This document shows, piece by piece, positions 1-7,135 of a DNA stretch of 64,000 nucleotides. The first letter of the stretch is position 1. Each line of letters starts with the position of its first letter. A program made the translations under genes and the position numbers. Under the pieces are notes generated by a model. It was given only the letters and a program-made list of their open reading frames with translations, was not told the DNA's origin and made no database searches. The stretch comes from Bradyrhizobium erythrophlei (GTDB taxonomy: Bacteria; Pseudomonadota; Alphaproteobacteria; Rhizobiales; Xanthobacteraceae), in contig NZ_LT670818.1 in NCBI RefSeq assembly GCF_900129505.1, positions 2,418,001 through 2,482,000 on the forward strand, given 5' to 3'.

Positions 1-108
1 CATTTCGCCTTCGCTGGCCTCCAGCCGCTCGAGTTCCGTCAGAAGACAGTTCCGCGTTAGCGGCGTCAGCCGCTGCAGAAACTCCTGAATCCGATCCGCC
101 AGCTCCAT
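1..108 (-). CDS. Partial unknown protein, N-terminal 36 residues
   Basis: An open frame on the minus strand runs off the left edge. From the ATG at 108 it gives 36 residues starting MELADRIQEFLQRLTPL, an amphipathic, Leu/Arg/Glu-rich stretch that looks like a helical N-terminus. Upstream the same frame is open only to a TAG at 142-144, so the start is the ATG at 108 or, less likely, a CTG at 141. No clear Shine-Dalgarno sequence is seen. The gene is divergent from the LuxR-type gene at 457, and the dyad cluster at 229-409 lies between them. No family is recognised from so short a piece. Confidence 0.45.
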   Translation of the reverse strand, partial: MELADRIQEFLQRLTPLTRNCLLTELERLEASEGEM

Positions 109-228
109 TGCAACCGCGATCTGTCTGCGATTTTCGATCAGCTACGGCGCACCCTCCGCCTGGAGACGCGCCAATAGGATATGGAAACACAAAAACAGTT
201 TGTGCCAGATTAAGAAATAAACGCGGGC

Positions 229-409
229 CCCGTGAAACTACGGGCACCGCGGTTTAACGCCGAAAGCACTTCTACTATCCGTAGAACTACCGATGTTTTT
301 GTCACAAGCCGTGGAATCACGGCGCTTTTCGTATGTATCGGCGGGATTTTCTGCGGGCGTCGCGACAGCCCGGCATTCCAGATTCTCCAAAAAGTCCGTA
401 TTCTTACTG
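229..409. promoter_or_regulatory. Cluster of four GTA/GTG-N4-TAC/CAC dyads upstream of the LuxR-type gene
   Basis: The 348-base gap between the edge gene and the LuxR-type gene has no convincing gene. It holds four inverted repeats of one architecture. CCCGTGAAACTACGGG is at 229-244. ATCCGTAGAACTACCGAT is at 277-294. GCCGTGGAATCACGGC, with perfect 6-bp arms, is at 308-323. A weaker CCGTATTCTTACTG is at 396-409. Centre-to-centre spacings are about 49, 30 and 87 bases. The arms and the 4-bp spacer match single dyads upstream of cheY, cheA, a receptor gene and others in this window. They are read here as operators for a dimeric regulator, possibly a LuxR/FixJ-type protein; that assignment is inference. 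Confidence 0.6.
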
Positions 410-456
410 AGTAGAAAATTAACCCTCGAAGAGCACAGGCTCGTTAAACAATTCGT

Positions 457-1071
457 ATGGGACATCAAGAAAACCGAATCGCTGATTCGCCTTTCTCGAC
501 GTGGATCGAAAGCAGCGCGCCTCCCGACGACGATCTGGAAACGGTCCGGTTGTCCGCCGCACGCACGCGGGCGATGGATGAGGCAGGCGCCGCGATCGCC
601 CGGCAGCTCAACGGACCAATGACTGCGCTCTTGCTCTACATGGGCGAGATCAAGCAGCACAGCCAGCAGCTTTCGCAAGCTGCGGGTAATCGGGTCTACC
701 TGCAGCAGGTGGTCGAGAACGCCCTGCAGCAGACCGAGCGGGTCTGCGCCATGATCAAGCAGATGGCCGACACGCACGAGGAACCGGCCGCCGAGTCCGG
801 CCGCAAGACCGGGTGGGAGAAGCGAGCCGGCCGCGGCAAGGAAGGTGCCGGCGTGATGTTCGCATCAAGCGCCGGCCAGAAGCCGCTGACCAAGCGCGAG
901 CGCGAAGTGCTGAGCCTGATCAGCGAGGGCTATTCCAACAAGCAGGGTGCACTGCGGATGAATATCAGTCCGCGGACCTTCGAAAGCCACCGCGCCGAAG
1001 CGATGCGAAAGCTCGGCGCGCGAAACACCGCCGACCTCGTCCGCCTGGCACTGCTGCACCCGGCCGGCTAG
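457..1071 (+). CDS. LuxR-family (GerE-type HTH) transcriptional regulator with a kinase-like N-terminus
   Basis: 204 residues. The C-terminal ~65 residues are a LuxR/GerE helix-turn-helix: PLTKREREVLSLISEGYSNK, then a recognition segment around NISPRTFESHRAEAMRKLG and LGARNTADLVRLAL. This HTH closely resembles that of the FixJ-type regulator at 16086. Residues ~40-110 contain IARQLNGPMTALLLYMGEI and a long helix, reminiscent of a degenerate histidine-kinase dimerisation region, but no phospho-acceptor His motif or receiver domain is seen. How it senses a signal is therefore unknown. The start at 457 has a poor ribosome-binding site; ATG 574 is an alternative. The upstream dyad cluster suggests autoregulation. 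Confidence 0.75.
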   Translation: MGHQENRIADSPFSTWIESSAPPDDDLETVRLSAARTRAMDEAGAAIARQLNGPMTALLLYMGEIKQHSQQLSQAAGNRVYLQQVVENALQQTERVCAMIKQMADTHEEPAAESGRKTGWEKRAGRGKEGAGVMFASSAGQKPLTKREREVLSLISEGYSNKQGALRMNISPRTFESHRAEAMRKLGARNTADLVRLALLHPAG

Positions 1072-1079
1072 GCGGCATC

Positions 1080-1100
1080 GGCTCTGATTGAGTCAGAGCC
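1080..1100 (+). terminator. Hairpin after the LuxR-type gene
   Basis: Perfect 8-bp arms GGCTCTGA / TCAGAGCC with a 5-base loop, starting 9 bases after the LuxR-type stop codon. There is no T-run, so this is a candidate terminator or 3'-end stabiliser rather than a clear intrinsic terminator. Confidence 0.4.
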
Positions 1101-1324
1101 AGAGCGCCAAATCCCTTTCTGCCGCGTTCTTCACGCGCAGCGGTATCCGAGCCGCATCGGGCGCGGGCGCGCATGTTTCGTCCGAAAACGCGACGGCGTT
1201 GCCATCGCGCGGCGCGGCTGATGCGTGCGCCAGGCCGGATCGCTTGCCTGTCCTGAATTTTCTGGATTGCGATTTGTTGTCGGCGATGAGGCCGACGCGG
1301 GGCGCGCGCAGAGCGCGCGCCGGC

Positions 1325-1570
1325 TCAGTAGAGATCTTCCACGAATGAATGCACGCGGGGCGCGGTGGAGCGCGAGACGTCCGGTTTGGGCGGGCTCGGG
1401 ATGATCGTAACGGTCCAGCGTTGCGGGATGCTTGTCTTGCTCTCGAGCACGGCGCGAACGTGGCCGGTGACCGTCGACCCGCCCGACCTTACCGTCGCGA
1501 TTCTGCCGTTGAATTGCGCAATGCGGAGGCGCCGGACTTCTTTCTGGTCAGCCGTTTCAAACGTAAACAT
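1325..1570 (-). CDS. Small unknown protein, 81 residues
   Basis: 81 residues beginning MFTFETADQKEVRRLRIAQF. I chose ATG 1570 because GAGGGAGG lies 5-6 bases upstream. The frame is open further upstream to 1654, but that extension runs over the dyad at 1634-1649. The N-terminal ~55 residues look like a small beta-rich fold (RIATVRSGGSTVTGHVRAVLE, then RWTVTIIP). The tail is Pro/Ser-rich and ends HSFVEDLY. No signal peptide or membrane segment is present. It converges with the LuxR-type gene. No family is recognised. Its strong ribosome-binding site and a perfect dyad 64 bases upstream argue that it is real and regulated with the neighbouring signalling genes. Confidence 0.6.
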   Translation of the reverse strand: MFTFETADQKEVRRLRIAQFNGRIATVRSGGSTVTGHVRAVLESKTSIPQRWTVTIIPSPPKPDVSRSTAPRVHSFVEDLY

Positions 1571-1633
1571 GAAGCCTCCCTCCCGCTCGCGCGATTGTCG
1601 CGGTTTGTTATTAGCCATGTATGAAAATGCGAC

Positions 1634-1649
1634 GCCGTAGAAGTACGGC
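1634..1649. promoter_or_regulatory. CCGTA-N4-TACGG dyad upstream of the small gene
   Basis: GCCGTAGAAGTACGGC: perfect 6-bp arms around a 4-base spacer, ending 64 bases upstream of the ATG at 1570. It has the same architecture as the sites at 229, 2364, 9806, 15991 and 23504. Confidence 0.55.
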
Positions 1650-1795
1650 CGCAATCTTGCCGCGCAGGCTCGGTGTTGCAGGTTCTTCAGCGCTGCAGCT
1701 CCAGTGCCGCGGCCGATGAATAGGCCCTGTCCAGTTCGTCAAGCAGCGCGCGATACTCGCGAGCGCGAGCCGTTGGCGGCTTGTATCTGCGATTG

Positions 1796-2188
1796 TTAGG
1801 CGGCGGAGCCCGGGAACACCGCTTCCATTTTGGTTTTCAGGGTCGCGGCATTGAACGGCTTGACGATGTAGTTGCTGACACCGGCCTTCTTCGCGGCGAT
1901 GACGTTTTCGGTCTTCGATTCCGCCGTTATCATGATGAAGGGGGTTTGCGAGAGCTCGGGGCTGGCGCGGACTTCCCTGAGCAAATCGTAGCCGGTCATC
2001 GGCTCCATGTTCCAGTCGGAGATCACCAGGCCGTACTTCTTGCCCTGCATCTTGGCGAGTGCGGCCGAACCGTCGCTGGCATCGTCAACGTTCTCGAACC
2101 CGATCTGCTTGAGCAGATTGCGGATGATCCGGATCATGGTGTTGTAGTCATCGACCACCAGGATCGGCATCGACAAATCAAAGGCCAT
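1796..2188 (-). CDS. Single-domain response regulator, CheY-like
   Basis: 130 residues, one receiver domain. Phospho-acceptor Asp58 is in LVISDWNMEPMTG; acidic-pocket DD is at 13-14 (ILVVDDYNTM); the conserved Thr/Ser is in FIMITAES; the Lys is in NYIVKPF. The sequence style (SDWNMEPMTGYDLLREVR) is that of alphaproteobacterial CheY proteins that bind the flagellar switch or act as phosphate sinks. The start is ATG 2188, with GGAG about 8 bases upstream; an upstream in-frame start at 2224 has no such support. It lies apart from the cheA operon at 10054, so a role with the nearby flagellin locus is an inference. A perfect dyad lies 176 bases upstream. Confidence 0.88.
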   Translation of the reverse strand: MAFDLSMPILVVDDYNTMIRIIRNLLKQIGFENVDDASDGSAALAKMQGKKYGLVISDWNMEPMTGYDLLREVRASPELSQTPFIMITAESKTENVIAAKKAGVSNYIVKPFNAATLKTKMEAVFPGSAA

Positions 2189-2363
2189 GACTCTACTCCG
2201 CGCGGTTCGCAACTTGCCTGGCACGGGCGGGAGATCGCGGCATACGAAGAATTTTCGACGCTTTTTTCGAACTCGCGCTCGTCAGTATCGTGACAACTAG
2301 CAGCGGTCATTGAAGAGTGCGTTAATTCTGAACGGAATAAATCCACCGACAGCGCCGCGAGAG

Positions 2364-2379
2364 CCCGTAATTATACGGG
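2364..2379. promoter_or_regulatory. CCCGTA-N4-TACGGG dyad between crp-like gene and cheY-like gene
   Basis: CCCGTAATTATACGGG: perfect 6-bp arms, 4-base A/T spacer, 176 bases upstream of the CheY-like start and 44 bases downstream of the Crp/Fnr stop. Confidence 0.55.
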
Positions 2380-2422
2380 TGCGGCTGGCCAGAACGATCT
2401 GCCGACCGGAGGTGGCGATGGC

Positions 2423-3139
2423 TCACGACAGGCAACGAGGCCGAAGCAGCCTGTTATACTGCGCCTTTACCGTCGCGTAGCATTCGCAAGAGGTTTTGCC
2501 GAGACCTTCGAGGTTGAGGATCTCGATGTGCCCCCGGCTGTAATGGATGAAATTGGCCTGCTGCAGCGTGTTGGCCACCAGCGAAACGCTGTTGCGCCGT
2601 GCGCCGATCATCTGCGCCATCGCTTCCTGGGTAAGGATGAGCTTGGCGCCGCCGGACAGATCGTGGGCCTGCAACAGACATCGCGCCAGTCGGGATTCCA
2701 CCGTGTGCGAGGCGTTGCAGCCGGCGGTCTGCTGGATCTGCGCATAGACCGCCAGCCCGTGGCGAACCAGCGCCGCCCGAAACGTTGGGCTTTGATCGGC
2801 TGCGGCGCGGAGGCGATCGAGGTCGAGCGTCGAGGCGACGCCTGGCACCATCACCACCGCGCTGTTCAGCGCAGTCGCATCGCCGAGAGCGGAAAATGAG
2901 CCGAACACGCTGTCGCGGCCGATCATGGCGATCTGAACGTGTTCTCCCTTTGCAAGCTTCACGACGAGGGAGATCACGCCCTTGTGCGGCAGGAACGCGC
3001 GCTTGAGCGATTCACCCACTTCGACCAGCACGGTTTCCTGAACCAACTCCACGGTTCGCAGATGCGGACGGATCAATTCGAAATCATCAGCGTTGAGCGC
3101 CGACAAAAATCCGTTAGGTGAACGAGGAGCCGAATCCAA
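2423..3139 (-). CDS. Crp/Fnr-family transcriptional regulator
   Basis: 238 residues: an N-terminal cyclic-nucleotide-binding fold (~15-135) and a C-terminal winged HTH (~150-225). The start chosen is TTG 3139, because AAGGAGG ends five bases before it; the open frame extends to 3412 but has no good signal there. The sensor lacks the R-S/T cAMP pocket motif and has no Fnr-type Cys cluster, so the ligand is unknown. The HTH (LTQEAMAQMIGARRNSVSLV) lacks the RExxxR recognition helix of E. coli CRP, so it should read a different operator. A decayed paralogous C-terminus lies directly upstream at 3348-3660. Confidence 0.8.
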   Translation of the reverse strand: MDSAPRSPNGFLSALNADDFELIRPHLRTVELVQETVLVEVGESLKRAFLPHKGVISLVVKLAKGEHVQIAMIGRDSVFGSFSALGDATALNSAVVMVPGVASTLDLDRLRAAADQSPTFRAALVRHGLAVYAQIQQTAGCNASHTVESRLARCLLQAHDLSGGAKLILTQEAMAQMIGARRNSVSLVANTLQQANFIHYSRGHIEILNLEGLGKTSCECYATVKAQYNRLLRPRCLS

Positions 3140-3186
3140 AAGAGCCTCCTTCCTCACGCGAACATAACCGGTCCGGCGGTCCCTGA

Positions 3187-3209
3187 TACCGTCACGCTTA
3201 TGCACGGTA
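3187..3209. promoter_or_regulatory. Inverted repeat upstream of the Crp/Fnr gene
   Basis: TACCGT, 11 bases, then ACGGTA, 48 bases upstream of the TTG start at 3139. The spacing differs from the 4-base dyads in this window, so it may be an independent operator, perhaps for the Crp/Fnr protein itself. Confidence 0.3.
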
Positions 3210-3347
3210 CTCGACGTAGAGGATGGGCCTTGCACGCAAAGTTGGCAAGAACAAATGGCATATGGGCGCATTTTCCTGCGCCTGTTTCCTGGAACTGCGC
3301 TCACGTCACCGCCCGCCGCGAAGGAATGGGTCGTCGCTGCGGCGCGT

Positions 3348-3660
3348 TCAACAGCCGACGATGGTGTGAGCCGACGATGGTGTGAGCCGACGATGGTCTG
3401 CTTTGACAACACCGTAGCATTCGCAGGCCGTCTCTCTCAGACCTTCCGCGTTCGCGATGTCGATGTAACCCCGGCTGTATCTGATAATTCCAGCCTGCTG
3501 CAGCGCGTGGGCGACAAGGGAAATCGCGTTGCGTTGCACGCCGATCAGTTGCGCCAGGGATTCCTGCGTCAGCGGCAATGTTTCGCCGCGGGATAGATCG
3601 CATGCGCACAACAGCAAGCGCGACAGGCGTGCTTCAACCGAGTGCGAGGCGGTGCAAGGC
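3348..3660 (-). pseudogene. C-terminal remnant of a Crp/Fnr regulator
   Basis: About 90 residues on the minus strand match the last third of the intact Crp/Fnr regulator at 2423-3139. Compare ASHSVEARLSRLLL with ASHTVESRLARCLL, LTQESLAQLIGVQRNAISLV with LTQEAMAQMIGARRNSVSLV, and EGLRETACECYGVVKA with EGLGKTSCECYATVKA. The cyclic-nucleotide-binding domain is missing: at about 3660 the homology stops and the sequence becomes a receiver-domain remnant on the other strand. The 3' end runs into a 16-bp tandem repeat that alters the tail. It could not make a ligand-responsive regulator, but the HTH is intact, so a short DNA-binding product cannot be excluded. Confidence 0.7.
3353..3400. repeat. Three tandem 16-bp repeats
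   Basis: Two exact copies of AGCCGACGATGGTGTG (3353-3368, 3369-3384) and a third with one change (3385-3400). They lie at the 3' end of the Crp/Fnr remnant. A 16-bp unit is not a multiple of three, so copy-number change shifts the reading frame. Confidence 0.85.
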
Positions 3661-3930
3661 AGACAAGTCGCCACGTTTGCGATTATCGATACGAATGAGA
3701 AAATAGATCTGCTGCTTACCGACGTGATGATGGCCGGCTCGATCAACGGCCGGCAACTCGCCGTCGAAGCGATGAGCCGCAGGCCTTCGCTGAAGGTGTT
3801 GTACACCTCCGGCTGTTCGGAGGACGCCATGATTCACGATGGCTATCTCGATCCCGGCGTGCTGCTGCTCGCCAAGCCATATCGCAAAGCCGATCTGGCC
3901 AGGATGATCCGCGTCGCGCTCGAGGCCTGA
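3661..3930 (+). pseudogene. C-terminal remnant of a hybrid-kinase receiver domain
   Basis: About 80 residues (DLLLTDVMMAGSINGRQLAV ... KVLYTSGCSEDAMIHDGYLD ... VLLLAKPYRKADLARMIRVAL) match the C-terminal half of the receiver in the hybrid kinase at 16811-20320 (LFTDVIMPGAMNGRQLANEL, LLLAKPYRKSDMGAMIRKAL). The phospho-acceptor Asp and the Lys are kept. The first half of the receiver and all kinase domains are absent: homology begins at about 3690, next to the point where the Crp/Fnr remnant on the other strand ends. No start codon with a ribosome-binding site is seen. It is a fragment fused by deletion or recombination to the neighbouring remnant. Confidence 0.7.
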
Positions 3931-4195
3931 AACAAGCGAATTCCAAGATGAACTCAACGCGTTTGCGCGCTGCTTGAAGCGGCGTTGCCGCGCTTGATCG
4001 CGGCGATTTCATCGATGCGCGCGCAATCGCGTCGATGCGCGGAAGGCGTCGCGCCGATCTCGTGCGCGCTCATTTCTAGGTATTACTACTGACCGCCAAT
4101 TTAACGAACAGGTAGCACCGACAGAACAGGGTGATACGTCGCTGCCTGAAACGTGCGGCGTCGCGTCAACAGTGTTCATCCAGAAGGGTATCCAA

Positions 4196-6454
4196 ATGTC
4201 CAGTATCGTTCTCTCTGCGTCGGTTCGCCAGAACCTGCTCTCGCTCCAGTCGACCGCCGATCTTCTCGCCACCACTCAGAACCGTCTCTCGACGGGCAAG
4301 AAGGTGAACTCGGCTCTCGACAATCCCACCAACTATTTCACGGCGCAGGGTCTCGATAACCGCGCCAGCGACATCAGCAACCTGCTCGATGGCATCGGCA
4401 ACGGCGTGCAGGTTCTGCAGGCCGCCAATACCGGCATCACCTCGCTGCAGTCGCTGGTCGACACCGCGAAGTCGCTCGCCAACCAGGCGCTGCAGACCAC
4501 GGTCGGCTACTCCACCAAGTCCAACGTCTCCACGACGATCGCCGGCGCGACCTCATCCGACCTGCGCGGCACGACGACATACACAAGCGCATCGGCGATC
4601 AGCAACGTCGTTGCCAACGGCACCGCCGGCGGCGCTTCCCCGGTCACGTCAGCGATTACGCTTGGCGGCATTGCGGGATCCCTGGTTGGTACTGCGGGCG
4701 TCGACGGCGCCGGAACTGCGGCCAAGCTGGCTGCTGGCCTCACCCTGCTCGGTGCTCCGAGCGCCACCACCATCGCGGCCAATTCGGCACCATCAGACGG
4801 TGACGTCCTGATCGTCAATGGCAAGACCATCACCTTCCACGCTGGCACTGCTCCGGCCGCGGGCGGAGTTCCCACCGGCTCCGGCGTCAGCGGCAATATC
4901 GTCACCGACGGCAGCGGCAACTCCAGCATTTACCTCGGCACCACGGCTGCGCCCTTGGCAACCGTCGGTGACGTGCTGAAGGCTATCGATCTCGCCAGCG
5001 GCGTCGCCAAGACCGTGAACGTCGCAGGCGCAGCAACCATCACCGGCTCGACCGCAGCGATCTCCGCCGGCGGCGTGCTCACCCTGGCTACCACGACGGG
5101 CGCCGACCTCAGCATCACCGGCAAGGCCGATCTGTTAAAGGGCCTCGCTCTGACCACGTCGGTCGGTTCCGGCAACGTAACCGTAGGCGCAGCGCGTACC
5201 ACCGCTGCGACAACCACCGCCAACCTGATCCAGGACGGCTCGACCCTGAACGTGGATGGCCACACCATCACCTTCTCCAACGCGCACGTGCCGGCGGCGG
5301 CGCAGGTTCCGACCGGTTCGGGCATCCTCAACGCCGTCCAGACCGACGGCAACGGCAACTCGATCGTCTATCTGCAGACCGCGACCATTGCCGACACGCT
5401 GAACGCGATCGATCTGGCTTCCGGTGTGCAGACCGCAACCAACTCGGCCGGCGTTGCGGCATTCTCGACCGCGACGGGCGTTACCCCGTCGTCGGTGAAT
5501 GCGAACGGCACGCTGAAGCTCAGCACCGGTACGGTGACTGATCTCAGCATCAGCGGTGGCACCGGCAATGCGCTGGCCGCCCTTGGTCTCAACGGTCCCA
5601 CCAACAACAGCAGCAGCTTCAACGCTGCCCGTGCTGCCGGAGTCGGCGGCATCAACGGCAAGACCTTGACCTTCTCCTCCTTCAACGCCGGCACGGCGGT
5701 CAATGTCACCTTCGGCGACGGCACCGGCGGTACGGTCAAGACGCTCGACCAGTTGAACGCCCAGTTGCAGGCCAACAACCTGACCGCGACGCTCGACTCG
5801 ACCGGCAAACTGTCGATCTCGGCGAACAACGATTTCGCTTCCTCGACCCTCGGGTCGGTGACAGCGGGCGGCGCGATCGGCGGCACCATCACCAGCGCGC
5901 TGACCTTCTCGACCGCTTCGGCGCCGGTTGCCGATCCCTCGGCCCAGGCCGTCCGCAGCAACCTGGTTACCCAGTACAACAACATCCTGGCCCAGATCAC
6001 CACCACGTCCCAGGATGCTTCGTTCAACGGTGTCAACCTGTTGGGCGGCGATACGCTGAAGCTGACCTTCAACGAGACCGGCAAGTCGACCCTGGGCATC
6101 ACCGGCGTCAACTTCAATGCGGCGGGTCTTGGCCTCGCCAACCTCACCAGCGGCGTCGACTTTATCGACAACGCCGCCACCAACAAGGTCGTCGCGAGCT
6201 TGTCCGCTGCCAGCACGTCGCTGCGGTCGGAAGCTTCGGCTCTCGGTTCGAACCTGTCGATCGTGCAGATCCGCCAGGACTTCTCGAAGAACCTGATCAA
6301 CGTGCTGCAGACCGGCTCGTCCGACCTGACGCTGGCCGACACCAACGCGGAAGCGGCCAACAGCCAGGCGCTGTCGACCCGCCAGTCGATCGCGGTGTCC
6401 GCGCTGTCGCTGGCCAACCAGTCGCAGCAGAGCGTGCTCCAGCTGCTCCGCTGA
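4196..6454 (+). CDS. Large flagellin, first tandem copy
   Basis: 752 residues, about twice the size of many alphaproteobacterial flagellins and similar to the large flagellins reported for Bradyrhizobium thick flagella. Conserved D0/D1 helices lie at ~1-105 (SASVRQNLLSLQSTADLLAT, QNRLSTGKKVNSALDNPTNY) and ~600-752 (end ALSLANQSQQSVLQLLR). The central insert holds two ~120-residue repeats (201-320, 347-468) sharing VNGKTITF/VDGHTITF, PTGSG, DGxGNS, AIDLASGV and DLSI-S/T-G, plus a shorter related unit at 485-555 (INGKTLTF). The ATG at 4196 follows AGAAGGG. A 754-residue paralogue lies at 7136 with flbT between. The product is exported by the flagellar type III system as filament subunit. Confidence 0.93.
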   Translation: MSSIVLSASVRQNLLSLQSTADLLATTQNRLSTGKKVNSALDNPTNYFTAQGLDNRASDISNLLDGIGNGVQVLQAANTGITSLQSLVDTAKSLANQALQTTVGYSTKSNVSTTIAGATSSDLRGTTTYTSASAISNVVANGTAGGASPVTSAITLGGIAGSLVGTAGVDGAGTAAKLAAGLTLLGAPSATTIAANSAPSDGDVLIVNGKTITFHAGTAPAAGGVPTGSGVSGNIVTDGSGNSSIYLGTTAAPLATVGDVLKAIDLASGVAKTVNVAGAATITGSTAAISAGGVLTLATTTGADLSITGKADLLKGLALTTSVGSGNVTVGAARTTAATTTANLIQDGSTLNVDGHTITFSNAHVPAAAQVPTGSGILNAVQTDGNGNSIVYLQTATIADTLNAIDLASGVQTATNSAGVAAFSTATGVTPSSVNANGTLKLSTGTVTDLSISGGTGNALAALGLNGPTNNSSSFNAARAAGVGGINGKTLTFSSFNAGTAVNVTFGDGTGGTVKTLDQLNAQLQANNLTATLDSTGKLSISANNDFASSTLGSVTAGGAIGGTITSALTFSTASAPVADPSAQAVRSNLVTQYNNILAQITTTSQDASFNGVNLLGGDTLKLTFNETGKSTLGITGVNFNAAGLGLANLTSGVDFIDNAATNKVVASLSAASTSLRSEASALGSNLSIVQIRQDFSKNLINVLQTGSSDLTLADTNAEAANSQALSTRQSIAVSALSLANQSQQSVLQLLR

Positions 6455-6476
6455 GTTCGGCTGCAAGACAAACAAC

Positions 6477-6503
6477 GGCGGCGGGGGAAACCCCGCCGCT
6501 TTC
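6477..6503 (+). terminator. Intrinsic terminator of the first flagellin
   Basis: Perfect 9-bp G/C stem (GCGGCGGGG / CCCCGCCGC) closed by a GAAA tetraloop and followed by TTT, starting 24 bases after the stop codon. Confidence 0.8.
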
Positions 6504-6617
6504 GACCTAAGCGTTCCCCGGGTTTTATGGCGCCTCGCCTGCCGCGTATTCACGCAAGCGATGCTCCGAAAATGTCGAGGGTGGTTTTGCCCGCGTACCC
6601 TAGAAAAGGAGACGACG

Positions 6618-7001
6618 ATGCCGCTGCGAGTCGAGCTGAAGCCGTTTGAGCGGATCGTCATTGGCGAAACCGTCATTATCAATTCCGGCACCCGCACCTC
6701 GTTCCTGATCGACGGCGAGGCGCCGATCCTTCGCGAAAAGGACACCGTGACCGCCGAGACCGCCAACACGCCGGTCAAGCGGCTCTATTTCTGCGTCCAG
6801 ATGATGTACCTGAAGAACGACATTCCGAGATATCGGAATGCGTATCTCGGCTTCGTCAAGGAGCTGCGCGAAGCTCTTCCCGGCTCGCGCGATGTGATCG
6901 ACGGCGTCAACGCTCATGTCTCGGGCGGCGCCCTCTACAAGGCCCTCAAGGAACTCCGAAAGCTGATGAAGGTCGAGGAAGGCCTCTTGATGAGCGCCTG
7001 A
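6618..7001 (+). CDS. flbT: Flagellin-expression regulator FlbT
   Basis: 127 residues, the usual FlbT length. The N-terminus MPLRVELKPFERIVIGETVI and the segments LIDGEAPILREKD and RLYFCVQMMYLKND are characteristic. In Caulobacter, FlbT binds the flagellin mRNA leader and limits its translation; related proteins act as repressors or activators in other alphaproteobacteria. The start is ATG 6618, with AAGGAG about 8 bases upstream; the frame opens earlier at 6561 without such a signal. It sits between the two large flagellins, so its likely targets are their near-identical leaders (4178-4195 and 7118-7135). The usual partner FlaF is not in the window. Confidence 0.93.
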   Translation: MPLRVELKPFERIVIGETVIINSGTRTSFLIDGEAPILREKDTVTAETANTPVKRLYFCVQMMYLKNDIPRYRNAYLGFVKELREALPGSRDVIDGVNAHVSGGALYKALKELRKLMKVEEGLLMSA

Positions 7002-7135
7002 CGCCGGCGTTCGGCGTGTGAGCTGCGAACGGCATCCCGCAGCGTCTATCGGTTCAAAGTGAAAGGTATCGCGTAGCGTAAAACCCAACCCAAAAAGTAT
7101 TGCGTACAAACGGTTCAATCCAGAAAGGTACCCGA

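Noticed and set aside
37..228. tRNA or small RNA near the left edge
   Set aside because: No cloverleaf, CCA end or promoter-terminator pair could be made out by eye.
2423..3139. Naming the first Crp/Fnr protein as FixK or FnrN
   Set aside because: There is no Cys cluster and the recognition helix (RRNSVSLV) does not match the FixK/Fnr ExxSR pattern.
3140..3412. N-terminal extension of the Crp/Fnr regulator
   Set aside because: The extra residues run across the inverted repeat at 3187-3209 and the 16-bp repeats, and the best ribosome-binding site points to TTG 3139.
5135..6778. 547-residue minus-strand open frame opposite the first flagellin
   Set aside because: It is a shadow of the flagellin coding sequence: low-complexity Arg/Gly composition, no ribosome-binding site, no family resemblance.
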